A DNA stretch of 64,000 nucleotides from Trogon surrucura (lineage: Eukaryota > Chordata > Aves > Trogoniformes > Trogonidae), in the NCBI GenBank assembly GCA_020746105.1, contig CM036628.1, forward strand, positions 21,409,191 through 21,473,190. The letters run 5' to 3'. The notes beneath the pieces were generated by a model, which was not told the origin of the DNA, ran no database searches, and saw only the letters and a list, made by a program, of their open reading frames with translations. This document shows, one piece after another, positions 11,927 through 24,700 of this stretch; the first letter of the stretch is position 1, and each line of letters begins with the position of its first letter. Made by a program: the position numbers and the translations under genes.

Positions 11927-14900
11927 AAATGCAGGAAAAACATCTATTTGCAAAGGCTTTCCAGGTTACAGGTGTCTGGGGACGTTGGGGAAATACCTCG
12001 GTGACATCCAGTCAGGCAAGTTCTCACAGAGAAAGGGAGCTGCAGTGGGAAACACTCTCCTCCCCAGCTCTGCATATTCATTTATTATGATTAGCAAGCT
12101 AATCCAGTGCCCCTCCCTACACTCTGACAACCTCAATACCCCCCTGCACTTTGAATTACCTTTTCCCCTGCAAAGCCTGTCTTTTCAGACCACCCACAGC
12201 ATTACCAACAGCTCCTTCTCACCCCTTGCCCTCCCTGTCTCCCAAGGAGCTCCGTCCCTCCGCACATCACCTCCGGGTGCCAGATTCCTCTGGAAGAAAA
12301 ACTCCAGCTCTGAACACTCCTGTGCTTTGTCAGGGGCTCATCCTCAAATCCCAACAGCCCAGCCTAAACTGCTCTCAGGCAGGGTGTTGCCACAAGCTCT
12401 AAAATACCCCCTGCTTGGCTCACTTCACACCTTTAGCCACACCCACAGGGGTCTGACGCTTTCCCTTAGGTGATCACACCATGCCTCCTCCCACGTATTA
12501 GTGTTAGCAGCAGCAGCCACAAATCGTGCAGGTGCTGGCCAGGAGCATCCAAGGGGCTGGTTAAATCTCACAAATGTTGCCGGAAAGGCATTGCTCCACT
12601 GCCCTCAAGACTCATAAACCCTCTGTTTTTGCTTCAGAAATGCTCTCTGGTAATCCCAGAGACATGGAGGTTAATCCATTCTTCTTGGAGGTAAAAAAAT
12701 GAAGCAGGAGAAGGAATATATAAGCTCTTCCAGACTGAGATGCAGCAAACCCATTGGACTAAGGATTCAGAAATGCCCCACTTGGACCTTCGATGTTTTA
12801 TTCAGCAGTAATTTGCAAGTCTTTGCATTCAAGATGATACTGAAATTACTCTAGTCTCCAACAATGGTAAAACCAGGGCTTAGGCAGCTCTGGAGGAAGC
12901 TCATCTGCTTCCCTGCCAGCTTGGCTCCCATGGCATTTCTCAGCCAGCAGAGAACAACTCTGCAAAAAATGAGCTGCAAAGTGACATATTCACTCTCCTT
13001 TGTTTTCCCTTCCATCAACTGAAATCTTCCTCTCCTCTAATTCCTGAAAGCCTCCCTTCATAATTAACTTTTGCAGGAACATGTGAGCAACAAGGTGCTG
13101 AGAGCTCCTCGGCAGTGGGGTGGGTAAATCCACAGGAAGCTGAGACCACGGTTGAGAGACGCTGTCCTGTCACGAGCCCTGCCTGGCTGTCCCCTCCCCG
13201 GTGTACCCCCACTTGCCTGGAGATGGGTTCCTCACAGTGGGGCATGGACAGGCAGGGGCCCAGGCACATGCAGGCACCCCCCAGGCACCCATCCGGACCC
13301 CAGAGCATGGAGGGTTCATGGAGGTTCCTGGGATGCTGTTTGCTGCAGGTACGCTTTTTATTGGATTTTATTAAATCAAACGCATGATCCCATATTATCT
13401 GACCCAGCTCTGAAATCTCCCAGGCACAAGTAAGCTCTGCTGCCTCAGCTTTTCATTTAAATGTTTATTTACTGCCTTTCAGATCACCCGATTTGCACCG
13501 TGCAGCCTCTGATGAATAAATAACCAGTGCCCTTGCAGCCCAGATTGATTAAATGTATTTAATTAATGAGCTCGGCTCCCCTTGAGGAGTCTCCCAACTA
13601 AAATACTGAAACCAGTTTTTTGTACGTGACAGCGTCGAGACCCATTGATTTGAGAATATGAAAGAAGAATGATTTAGTAACTTCATCGGCGCTGTAACAA
13701 GGACATCCCCAATGAGGGGCAAAGGCTGCTGCGGGGCTGGGTCACAGCCAGTTCATGGCTCACTCCCTCTCACCGCCCGGCCATGCAGCACCTGCATACA
13801 TCTGTACTCCTGGTGGTGGTGGCTGTCTGTCCCTCTGCTGCCAGCTGGAGGGACTGGGTGCTGGAAGCAACAGGGAGAGAACAATTGTTCTCCGAGGGAA
13901 AAAAAAATAACCTGCTGCGGTTCAGCGGGTGCTTACGCCTTCTCTCAGGTCAATAACCAGCAGTTCAGGGGAACTGGCGGGGCAGGGATACGGTGTGAAT
14001 GAAGTACAGAGACCATTCTCATGGCGAGCCCACGCTGAAATCTTCCCTCTGGTAGGTTTGGACGGGCTGTGACTCATCCTTCAGGGTGGGCTCACCACGA
14101 GAATGATGCAAAGCAGGGGTGCCAGGAGGGAGCTACCGAGCTGTGTGTGCAACAGAAGCGGTTTTGTGGAGCTGGCAATGGGCAGCCTCCTGCCCAGCCC
14201 GGGGCTCCAGCAGGGGGGGCAGCACCGGGCAGGATGAGGAAATGGGTGCAGGGAGGGTTCTGGACCCGCGCTTTCTTGCTGACGCGTGCCTTACCTGCAA
14301 AGGCTCACCAGCAGCCTCTTTGAAATCCGCCCCTGAATCTTCTGCCCTAATTCTCCATTAGCAAATGTGACGACAGGCAGACGTTAAGAGCTCCCCCTGG
14401 GGCCACTCCTCACCAGATGGGTTGCTGAGACATCACCATCCAGGGCTCAAAACCTACTCTTAGCAGCTCGATGTGCAAACCTGCAGCAGTTTGTACCTGG
14501 GGACAGGAGTCACGGCGCTGCCACTCACATAGGAGGCTGGGGACAGCGCGGCTGCAGCAGATGGGGACATGGTGATGCTGCAGCCAGGGCAGGTGGCTTT
14601 GTGGGTGGGTGCATGGCGTTACCCCAAGTGGAGACAGCTGGGATCATTACTCACCAACGTCCAAACTAGAGGCTTGCAGGAGAGGGGAACTTGGGGCGGG
14701 ACTCCTGGGCTAGGAGAGCTGCCCAGGGCCAGCCTAAGCAGCCATGTGCTGAGGACGGTGTAGCTGGAGGGGACAGACGGATTTCTGCTCGCAGACCTGC
14801 CGTCAGGGTGTTTATGCAAGCTGCCCCTCCGCTCCCCAGCTCTCCCTACTGGAAGGGAGGTGGCCCTGCCAGCACCTCGTCCTGTTGCAGCCCTTGCCTT

Positions 14901-15009
14901 GCCACACTCAGCAGCATCCTAGAGAAGATGCCTCACAGGTTTATTAATTAGCCCGTTAAATTATTGCTGAAGCTAATTGAGGCCCACACATCACCCTTCC
15001 AGCCTCCTC

Positions 15010-15720
15010 CCCGCAGTCAGGGCAGGACGCGGCGGCGCTGCGAGGAGTCGGTAGCGCGGAGCTAATGAGCTGCTGCGGGGAGCACCCAGCGCTCCCGGCC
15101 CGACACAGGCGGCTGCCAGGCTCATCTCGGCGACGACCGTCAGGTTTTAATTAGTCTCAGACACGATTCCCGTCACAAACACTCTGCTGGGGGTTGTTTG
15201 TTTTAATTTGATCGGGGACAGGCAAAGAGAGGGGGAAGGAGGGAGGTAATTAAATTTGACTGAAAATCCTGGGACGCCGTTCGAGCAGATGTCCTCATTT
15301 GCACAACCCGCTCCCCGCAGCGCCCCAAACTTCCCCGGTTTGACTTTCCCCTCCTCCTCCGAGCCGTGACCCCGCCGCCCGTAGGTGGCACTGCACGGCC
15401 GCGGAGAGGCTAGGAGAGGGGAAAAAACAATCCTGGGCTCAGTTCTGGCAGTGAGGGGCTGCAGGAGAAGCGGTTAAAATGCCAACACCTTGGGTGAAGC
15501 GGTTAAAACACCCAATACCCGGGGGTTTCTCTGCGGCAGCCCGGGGTCTGCAGAAGCGCTCGGGAGGGAACGCCCGAGCCCCGCTTGGCCGTGCCAGACC
15601 CCGGCCTTGGGAGGGGGCTTCTGTCCCCGGCCCGAGGACCACTGAGCAACAGGGCGGTCTCCGGGGGTCTCCCGCCTCAGCCCTCCCTCCGTGTGGCCTT
15701 AAACAGCTCCTTTTGTCCCT
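15010..15720. promoter_or_regulatory. CpG-rich patch in intergenic DNA downstream of STARD8
   Basis: CpG is locally dense, with the richest parts at 15020-15140 and 15500-15660. It is flanked by AT-rich blocks carrying TTAATTAG-type homeobox core sites. No credible exon is seen. An enhancer or an unannotated transcript start are the options. Confidence 0.25.
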
Positions 15721-17136
15721 TGGTCCTTCTGTTTCCCTGTTTAACACGGAGAAGATACCGTTCCTAATTTCCCTGCTGGGCTGTCCATCAGGCAATCAGC
15801 TGATAATTACTTGTGCTCGTTGGCGGGTTACTTCTAATGATCTTTGCTAAACATTGATTGTTATTGCAAACACTGCTTTTGCGTGTGAAGACAGGGCTGT
15901 GAGTTCTAGGGAAGGTTTTGGGGAGAAGTAGGTTTTATGGGGAGATGCTTTGTTCCTCCAAATCTCGCAAAGCGGGAGAGCACTAACATCAGTTACAGGT
16001 TGTTAGTCAGGGGCCATGAGAGGTCCTTTTGCTTGGGTCTGAGAGAGTGACCCCAGAACCCCAGAGGTGCAGGAGCAGACAGGCTGCACAGCCATCACGC
16101 ACAGCCTGGAAGCAGGACTGCGCAGCCCCCTGTGAATGCTTCAGCTTCCCTTCAGAAAGAGGAAACAAAAAAAAACCCACAATTTTTTTTTTCAGAAGCT
16201 GTGAGTGCTTTGGCTTCTCTTTGGAAGGAGAAAAAATAAATCATTGATTTTCTCCAGATGCACATTTTAAAGTACCTGTAATGAAAGACAACTGTACATC
16301 TTCCTTTCCATAATTGTTCTGTTTGCACTATAAATATGGGACATTTTCTACCTGACTTGCTAATAAGCCATCATTTGCTCTCCTTTTATCTATAATCAAA
16401 CAGAAATGAGCCTCACATTGCAGTTTTGCAGTAATCTTCTAATGCAGAAAGACCTCGGCATTTGTTAAAGACGTGTTGGTGTGTGCCAAGCTGCTGATAC
16501 CTCTCCCCAACATAATCCTACAGTCTCCCGTACATTTGTCTTTTACTGGAGTTTGTCAGCAGTTCTATCTGCTCTGCCTATTCAGGGACTACTGATGGTA
16601 CCGCTCTCTGCTGGGATCCTTTAGAATCTCGTCATGACATTACTACTTGCATTAGCTACTCATCAGAAAACTGTCTGCTGGTGCATGAAGCTGTGGCCCC
16701 TCAGGTGCACCCATGGCACTGGCTTCCCTTCCAAGACCACCCAGCACACAGCGTCCTCCCACGGGGCTGAGCACTTGCGCAGAGTTTTCAGTGCTCAACC
16801 CCTCTGGTAACAGTGCAATCCTCCCTCTTGCAGTGTACTCGCCTGCTCCTGGGAAGTCACCATCGCAAAGCGGTTCTTCCTCATGATCCTCACCCCGGGG
16901 TTGGGGGCCCCGTGATGTCAGTGCTGCTGAGCTGGGAGCTCTCTTTGCCCACGCGTGGGCTGTGAGAGGAGATGCTCAGCGTTACTGGTTCCCCCTGCCC
17001 CTCCCCGGGCTCTCAGTCCAGCCTCTCGTTGCCCTCGTGGCTCCCCAGCCTCCCCAGAACGCACATCGCTCAGCTCAGGGGTGCTCCCGCGTTGGGGAAT
17101 TGCTAAGCATGAACAGCCAGCAGATACCGTTAGTAC

Positions 17137-17142
17137 TTTATT
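17137..17142 (-). terminator. STARD8: AATAAA polyadenylation signal for STARD8
   Basis: AATAAA on the minus strand lies about 1.5 kb past the stop, and I see no other AATAAA hexamer between here and the stop. A GT-rich stretch (ctggctgttc on the minus strand) follows 20-30 bases later, as expected for a cleavage region near 17115-17125. Confidence 0.5.
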
Positions 17143-17399
17143 AATTACACAGATGGGAAGAGCAGCCTCGATCCAGGTCAAATAATCTGTTGCAGTTGCG
17201 TATGATACAAAATGAAAAGTCCCTTAAATACAAAATACACGTCTCTTAAGTGAGCATCATCACCTGGCACTGAGCTTTACCACCAGAGTTATATATTAAT
17301 ATTCCAACTGTACAAGTATTTATAGATAGAAAAAAACAAAACACACTTTTAAAAAAATACAAGGAGAAAAATCACTCTCCCAAATGTTAGTTATATTTT

Positions 17400-17431
17400 T
17401 ATATATATATAAAATATATATATATATATAA
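17400..17431. repeat. TA dinucleotide tract
   Basis: Two runs of alternating TA are separated by AAAA. The tract falls inside the proposed STARD8 3' UTR, where the RNA could fold back on itself. It is a likely polymorphic microsatellite. Confidence 0.85.
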
Positions 17432-18642
17432 AACAAAGAACAGAGGCCAAGTTGCCTTTTTTTTTCTTCTTTTTTTTTTTTTTTCACCAGGAGAGACAGA
17501 CAGATAGGACTTGTTACATCAAAACTGACACGGGAAACAGCTCCCGCGCGTGGGTCGTGTTGCCTTCCAGTTGGAACGATGTCTGGTAGCTTGGGTCCCT
17601 GCCTGAAGGAAAGAACCAGGTCGGCTCTCAGGTGCTGTCAGCAACAGCGGACAGGTTCTCCATGAAGGGGAGGGAGGAATGGGAAGAGGAGCTCAGCGTC
17701 TGCCCCAAGGGTAGCAAGGAACCCGGAGATGCCACTGGCCATGTCCCTCCCTGGCGCTCGGTGGGGCATTGCCTCTTCCCAGCTTGTGGCCAACACCAGG
17801 GGCAGCTGCTCTGGGGCTCTAGACACATCCTGCCCCCTCCAGATGGGGGGGTGGGCTGGTTTCAAGGGACAGGCCTGGCTTGGAGCATCATCTGCCCAGC
17901 CCCACTGAAACCGAGTGCACAGGAGGGTGTTCAGCTGAGTCAGAGGAAGGCATGGGACTAGAGGACTTTTCTTCTTCTCCTATGAAATCGAGCACCAAAA
18001 GTGCACCAGGTTCCTTCTGCCACTCGACGAGAGCTGCCACTCAAGGCACACCTGGACATCTATATGTAGCCCCATCTTCTCCCTGCACAGCAGCCTCTTC
18101 CACTACCAAACAGGTCCTTGCAGTGACTCCCCAGCTGTCCCTGCCAGGTGACACCACGCACACGATCCCCCCCTCGCTGCCCCCCTGCACTTCCCAACAC
18201 AGCAGCACTGTGACCTGCGGACGCGGCCTCGTCCTCCCTGCTCATTCCTCCTGTGCCTGCTCCACGCACCTTCCCACCCCCCAGCTCACACAGAGCAGGG
18301 ACCCAGCTCCACCAACCCTGCCCACGAGCTGCCTCCCCTTGCAGGGGTCACCCCCTCAGCCTCTCTCTTCACTCACCAACCCCTCCTGCAGAGACCAGGG
18401 GCTGTGTGGCTTCGCCTCCGCTGACAACCTTGCGCTGGGGCAACCGGTGGCCGAAGCAGCAGCCAGGATGGTGGGATGGGGAACACCCAGCCCAGGGTAA
18501 AGGACGGTCATAAATCTGTGCCTGCGGCCTCTGCCCCCCTCTCTGCACGGCCGGCTGCCTGTGCCGCGCTCCCTGCCCAGAGCCCCAGCCCAGATCCACC
18601 AGCAAGTCCACATCGGAGAGGACAGGACATCTTCCTGGCGCC

Positions 18643-18760
18643 TCAGATCTTTGTCTCGGGGCCGTTGGGACTCAGGGCTGGGAAAGAGTCTCGGATCCTC
18701 GCCAGCTCCATGGCGCAGAGGTGGCCAAAGACCTTGTTATACCACTCGGGAGACCGGCCC
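18643..18760 (-). CDS. STARD8: STARD8 exon 15, C-terminus and stop, residues 1041-1079
   Basis: The exon encodes GRSPEWYNKVFGHLCAMELA followed by RIRDSFPALSPNGPETKI and TGA. The WYNKVFGHLCAME helix is the C-terminal START helix that closes the lipid pocket. The end GPETKI matches the GPETK-type terminus of the family. The acceptor is ccttccccag. The intron before it is only 120 bases. Confidence 0.95.
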
Positions 18761-21700
18761 CTGGGGAAGGGAATGGGCAAGAGGTGGGTGAGCGGGCAGA
18801 GGAGACCCTGGTGGCACCCAGCAACAGCACGTCATGGCTTGGTCACCAGCGGGCACCGAGGGCCCCCCCAACCCTGTTACCTGAGGTCAGCTCTGCAGAT
18901 GTGGGTCACTCTGGAGCGGCCCATGGGGCCGGGCTCAATGAGGTACTGGGAGGTCAGCACGACTGCCTTGACGCCTCCCTCCACTGGCAGCTTGTCGTGT
19001 TCCACCGAGATGGAGATGAGCAGGCAGGCTCCCCGTGGCAGGTCCGTGCGCCAGCGCCTGAGGGACAGAAACCCCCCCACTCAGCTCCTGTGCCTGCGTG
19101 CCACCGCCCTGCCCAGACCTTGGGGTCTGCATCAGGGGAGCCTGCACAGCCCAAGGATGAGAAGCTGGGGCTGGGGCCAGGTGGGAGCCACCAAACCAAG
19201 ACGGAACCCTCCCTCTCAGGTTGTTCCCTCCCCTTACCGGAGCACCACACAGTCCCTGCGTGGGTGGGGTGCCATGCTGTCCGTGACGTAGTGGTAGACC
19301 TCCATGTCCTTGTCCAGGGCCTCGACCACTTTGCTCTGCAGCAGGTCCTCGTCCCAGAGGTGACGCTCCCGAAGAACCCGGTGCAGCACTGTGGCCGGAG
19401 GGGCCTCAACATCTGTGGAGACCTTCCACAAGCGCAGAGGGTGCCCATCCCCAACCTGACAGGCCAAGGGAAGGGTCAGGCAGGCTGTCAGGCAGAGCCT
19501 CACAAGGCTAACTCCCCCCCAAGAGGCTTTACCCATCACTCCCATTGCCACAGAGCAGAACGTCACATCTGCACCATAGGAGATGGGATGGGGTGGGATG
19601 GGATGAGGTGGGGTGGCACAGGAGGTGCTCTGGCTGCTGGAGAGGGGCAGGAGGCAGGCAACCAGCTCCTCTGCTAGTACCAATGCCATGGTGCCTCTGC
19701 TGGGACTGCCAGGCACAGAACACCCTCCACCCCAGAGCTGCCCAGCTCTCACCCGCCTCTGGCCAGGGAAGGGCTTGCTGAGCCCTCCTCAAATAACAGA
19801 ACAAGCACCCAGGGGTTGTCAGAAGGTGCCTGCAGGACCTGTGGCTCCCAATGGTCACCCCATGTACATTTCCCCATGTGATACCAAGCACCTCTCCACA
19901 CGGTGGCTTTTACCTTTTTGCAAGAGAGCTCTGTGTTCAGGGGCCCTGGCGTACTCAGCCATCCCTTGAATTTCTCTGACGACTCTTTGAGCAGGTTCTG
20001 GACACTCTGCTCGAAGTAGAAGTGTAAATCCTTGCTTTCCCCCTGACACACAAAGTCAGTCAGGGGATGGGGGTAAGCATCTGCTGCCATGTAGGAGCTG
20101 CTGAGCTGCAGCAAGATGTCATGGGAGACCTACAAGCCAAGAGCATACAGATCTTCAGAAAGCCACAGGGATCCTACACGGACTTTGTGCATGGTCCTGG
20201 GCAGCTAGGAAACCGTAACTCCTCATCCCACCAGGGAGGGATGATCCCACCATGGGATGATCCCATCACACAAGGCAGCTGCCCCACTGAAGGCTGAATG
20301 CCCTTATCTTGCCCCACACTGACTCCACAGGACCAGCAGCCTGCTGAAGCACCTGGGGAGGGCAACACTGGGCTGGACACTCCGCACCCACCCACCTGGA
20401 AGAGCTTCTTGCAGTCGGTGATCATGTGGGAGAGCCCCTGCGTCGCAGCCATGTTCTCATTGAGGTCCTTCTGGTCAGGCTTCCCCATGGTGCCCCTCTT
20501 GTGCATTGCCCTGTGGGGGAGCAGGCATTGCAGGGGCCGGGCAGGGATCCTGCCCACCTCTGGCCCCTCACTGCTCTGCATCACAGAGCAGGGGAGCCCC
20601 ACTTTGCTGAGCAACAGGGGGAGCTGTGTGACAGCACAAGCATCCCCACCGGGAATGGACAGAGAAGGGGTGATGGGAAATTGGGGCTGCAGAGCTAGTC
20701 CAAGCCTTACCTCGGCGAGGTGCTTTCCTTCTTGGACACATTGAGGTGGAAGATGGAGGGGGCCAGGCACACGGCCAGGTTCCCAGCAGTCATTTGGTTC
20801 TCCTCAGCAGAGGCGATGTCGCTCAGGAAGTAGAGCAGGGTCTGCAGCACCTCCCGGTTCTCGTCTGGCATGAGGATAACGGCCGCCTGCACCGCCTGCA
20901 GCCGCTGCTCCTTCGACACGACTGCACAGGGTGAAGCAGGTGGTCAGTGGGTCCGTCCCCACCTGCGGCCACCCATCTCCATCACCCTTGTCCAAATGAA
21001 CGGAGAGATGCCTCCTCCCTGGAAAAGCCCAATTTTCATTCCCAAGTCCAGAGGTGACCAGCCCAGTCCAGTACTCACACTGGTAGATCTGCAGGAAGGT
21101 ATCTGTCAGCTTGCTGGTGAAGATGGGCTCCGGCAGGTCGCGGAAATATTGCTTCAGCAGGTCAGCCACGTCGTACGCCGACTGTCCATCGTAGTTGACG
21201 TTGTCAGGGCTGGTTTCGTTCATGTGCCGGAGCGCCTGAATCCGGGACTTCACCCCTGACTTTCGGAAAATGCCAACCTGCCGGGAAAGAGCGGGTTGGG
21301 GTTCGAGGGCGGGTTCCCACAGGACAGGCAAAGGAGCCCCTTTCCCAAAGACCTCGCTCCTCGGCCACCCACAGCAGAACCCTGAGCAGGGGACGGCCAA
21401 GGAGACACCGGTGCCTGGGGCATTCCCACGGGCAGTCTCTCCCTCCCACTTCACCACAGACAAGAGGTGAACAAAAGGGACACCCAAAAGCTAATGTTTT
21501 CCCCTCAATCACTGGTAGTTGTGGCATCACCTGGTCCAGGCACTGGCTGCGGAGGTAGCGCATCGCTTGCTGAATGCTCTGGGGCAGGGGCTGCCCCGTC
21601 CGCTGCACGTTGACCACAGGCGGCACCCCAAAGACCGTCTTGCCCCTGTAGTCAGGGACTTTACTCCGCTTCATGAACTTGGGCACGGTCCTGCAGGGGG

Positions 21701-24700
21701 GACAGAGAGACGTCAGCATAACCCCAGGTCACACACAGACACACACGTGTGCTTCTGCCATGTTTTGAATATAAACAAGGTGGCTTTCAGGCAGGAACTG
21801 CAGCAGCTTTTATTAAGAAAAAAATGCTTTAAAATGAAACCACTGTCCCGCTCACTTATGTTGCTTCAGCATTTTTAATGCCCCACAAACACCTGCAGCC
21901 CTCCTGGAGGCAGGCGACACTGGGAGCCCGAGCTCAGTCTGCAAGGATGCCCCCAGCTATGCAGAGCAAAGCCAGCTTCTGTTTCAGCCTTTTCCCCTTC
22001 CTCTCCACCATCTTCACACTCTGAAGCTGCCCTGGGCTGGGAGGCAGGGCCTGGCACAGCGCAGAGACATGGGCATCGTCCCCATCCCACTCCCCAGCAG
22101 CTCACCACGTCCAGGCTTGCTTGTGGGGCACGGAGTACTTCTCCATGATGGCCGTGAGACGGAGCAGGGAGCACTTCTGGAGCAGGTTGAGCTGGGCGGA
22201 GGACTGGCGGTTGATCTCCAGGGAGGCAGAGTTCAGGCTGGGCCGGTGTGAGTTCTGGAAGCTGTGCCAGCGCAGCTTTCTGTGGGGAAAGGCCAGCGGT
22301 GAGAGGGGATCTTGCTTTGGGGGAAGGTGGGGGCTGACCCCAGGGATCTCAGTGCCACCAGTGCTGCTTCCTCGCTGGGGTGCTCAAACCCACTGCGAGA
22401 GGTTGCCTGGAATTGCATGAGAGATGCATTCTCTTGCCTCAAGACTGCTCCTTCCCCCTGTTTCCCTGGAACAAGCAGCATCCTCTTCCCTTGCGCTTCG
22501 GGCTCACAGCACCAGAGGGCTGGGCTGGGGACAGCCCTGCCAGGAGACCTCAGAGCGACACACGCCTGCAGGACCACCACACAGAGCAATGCTGTGTCAA
22601 AGGGGACACCTCCACACCCGCTTTCTCAAGAAGAAAAGTCCCCCGAGGAGGCAGTGCTCTCTGGGGAGCCTGCTAAAACCCTTCCCAAGCCCAGGTTCTC
22701 CAGCAAGGCTCCTGCCCAGCTGCTCCAATGCCTCCCCAAGCCCGGAAGGGCCTTTCCCAGCTAACAAAAAACCCCCACTCCTCTATACCCCTCCATGCCT
22801 GCCTGCAGGCACATCACCCTCCAGCACCAGCCTAGCAGAGGCTAGAAAGTCACAGAATTCCACAACGGCTGGACTTTTCTCCAGGAAAGCACAAGGGAGC
22901 ACTAGCGCACCTCAAAGTGAACGCCTCTTTCACTGAGATCTATTATTAGTAAATGAAATACCACTGACTGCGGGGCCGGGCAGGCAGAGAGGTGGCAGCC
23001 TGTACACGGCAGGCAACAGAGCAGCCACCAGAGCGCACCAGCTACCTGTGCTGCCCACTGTCCATCAGCATCGCCCTCCCGCCACCCGCTCCTGCCCGTG
23101 GGATGAGGACACTGGCAGGGTCCCCTGGTGGGGCCACACCCGCAGCTCCGGGACAGAGCGCTGGGAAAGGGCAGGAGGACGCAGCCCCAGCCTGTGCTCA
23201 CCTGCAGGGCCTGGTGAGCGATGCTCCCACCCCCGAGTCCCGGCGCTCCCGCATCTCGATCTCCTCGGCCTCGTTGAGGGAGTTGCCCGTGCTGTCGAAG
23301 TCGCTGGCAGAGGTGCCAACATCCGACATGGACCGCTCTTCGAAGTGCAGGTTGGAGGGTTCCTCTCCTGAGTCCGACTCCTCCTCATCCTCCTCCTCCT
23401 CATCCCCCTCCTCCCCCGCCAGGTCGGGGGAGATGGCTTTATACCAGAGCTCCACCTTCTGCTGCAGCCCCCACATGTGCTGCAGTATGTCGTCGAGGTT
23501 CTCGTAGGTCACCTCCCCGTCCTCTTTGCAGAAATCCTCGCTGCTGCCGAACTCCGGCACATTGTCGTACACGCTGACCCGGCTGCCCAGCGAGCTGCAG
23601 GAGCCCCTCCGGCGCTGGAGGCAGGCGAAGCCCCGCGGGGAGGACGAGCCCTCCACGCTGCTGCTGCTGCCGCCGCCGCCCTCCAGCCCAACGGGTGCCT
23701 TCCCTGATTTCCAGTGGGTCAGGGAGCTGCCGCCCACGGGACACAAGCTCTCGATGGAGAGGGATTTGGGGAAGGTGCCTGGCTTGTGGTCACGGGGCAC
23801 GTAGACCAAGCAGTCCCCGCGGCGCGTTGGCCACCGCTGGCACTCCCCTGCAGCCCAGTTGCCACCAGCTGTCACGGCTGTGTCGTAGTCCTCCAGGTAG
23901 AATCCGCCGCGCTTCGGGTCGGAGCTCACCTTGCTCCCACCTGAGCCTAGCAAGCGGTTAGTCCTGTACGATACGGAGAAGAAGTGCTTTTTGCCGTGGA
24001 AGGAGGTCGATACCCCTCTTTTAGAGGAGTTGGCTTTGGTGGCCGCAAGGTCCCCGTTGCTCTTCAGGGAGCCCCATCCTGGCGTGGCTGTGATGCTGCC
24101 ATGTGGGGCCACCTTCTCGTCCGGGCTGGCTTTCTCCTTGTCCTTTCTCCGTAGGGACTCGATCCTCTTCAGGAAGCTGCGAGACCGTCGTTTCTTTGGC
24201 TTCTCCTTGGAGCTTTCACTGCGTCCTGACGGCTGCTCCAGCAAGGAGCGCTCGCTCAAGCTGCGGCTGGAGGCGGTGGCGTGGATTGGGGACGGGGGAT
24301 CAGGTGGCATTGCCCCCGTGCCCAATGTGCCAGCGGTGCTGCTGGTGCTGTGCAGGGACACGGCCTCTGGGTTGGTGCTGAGGTCCGTGAGGATGCTCTC
24401 GCGGCTGGACACCGGCCGCATGGTGGAGCTCAGAACCTCGGAGCCCTGGGAGGAGAGCACGTCGGCGGACCCCACCCGCGACCACCTCTTGCTGTCCCTC
24501 TGGAAAGCCCACCGGTCGCTGATAGCGCACAGGTCTTCCTCTTCGGAGTCTTCATTCTGCGGGGCAGATGGGAACAGGGGACAGTCAATTGGTTGGAGCC
24601 ACGGAGGATTAGCGTGTCCCTCCATCTCGCTCTCCCCGGCTGGGGACCCCAGAGGGGAACACAGCCACCACCACGGCCCCGGGTGGGGAAGAACGTGGCA

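Larger units (their letters stand above)
9996..17117. other. Intergenic DNA downstream of STARD8, no gene supported
   Basis: There is no credible coding exon. The segment contains the octamer repeats at 11.9 kb, the CpG-rich patch at 15.0-15.7 kb and AT-rich motif blocks at about 13430-13660, 14930-15200, 15770-15890 and 16255-16470. These blocks look like candidate regulatory elements. Confidence 0.6.
17118..18642 (-). other. STARD8: Probable 3' UTR of STARD8
   Basis: Downstream of the TGA there is about 1.5 kb with no further exon signal before the first good poly(A) signal. On the minus strand it holds AU-rich stretches with ATTTA near 17.23 kb, a TA-repeat tract and a long A-rich run near 17.46-17.48 kb. 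The long frames on either strand here do not resemble known proteins. The exact 3' end is inferred. Confidence 0.55.

Noticed and set aside
18721..19677. 318-codon open frame on the plus strand
   Set aside because: It is antisense across STARD8 exons 13-15 and their introns. It lacks any family motif and is explained by the GC-rich coding sequence on the other strand.
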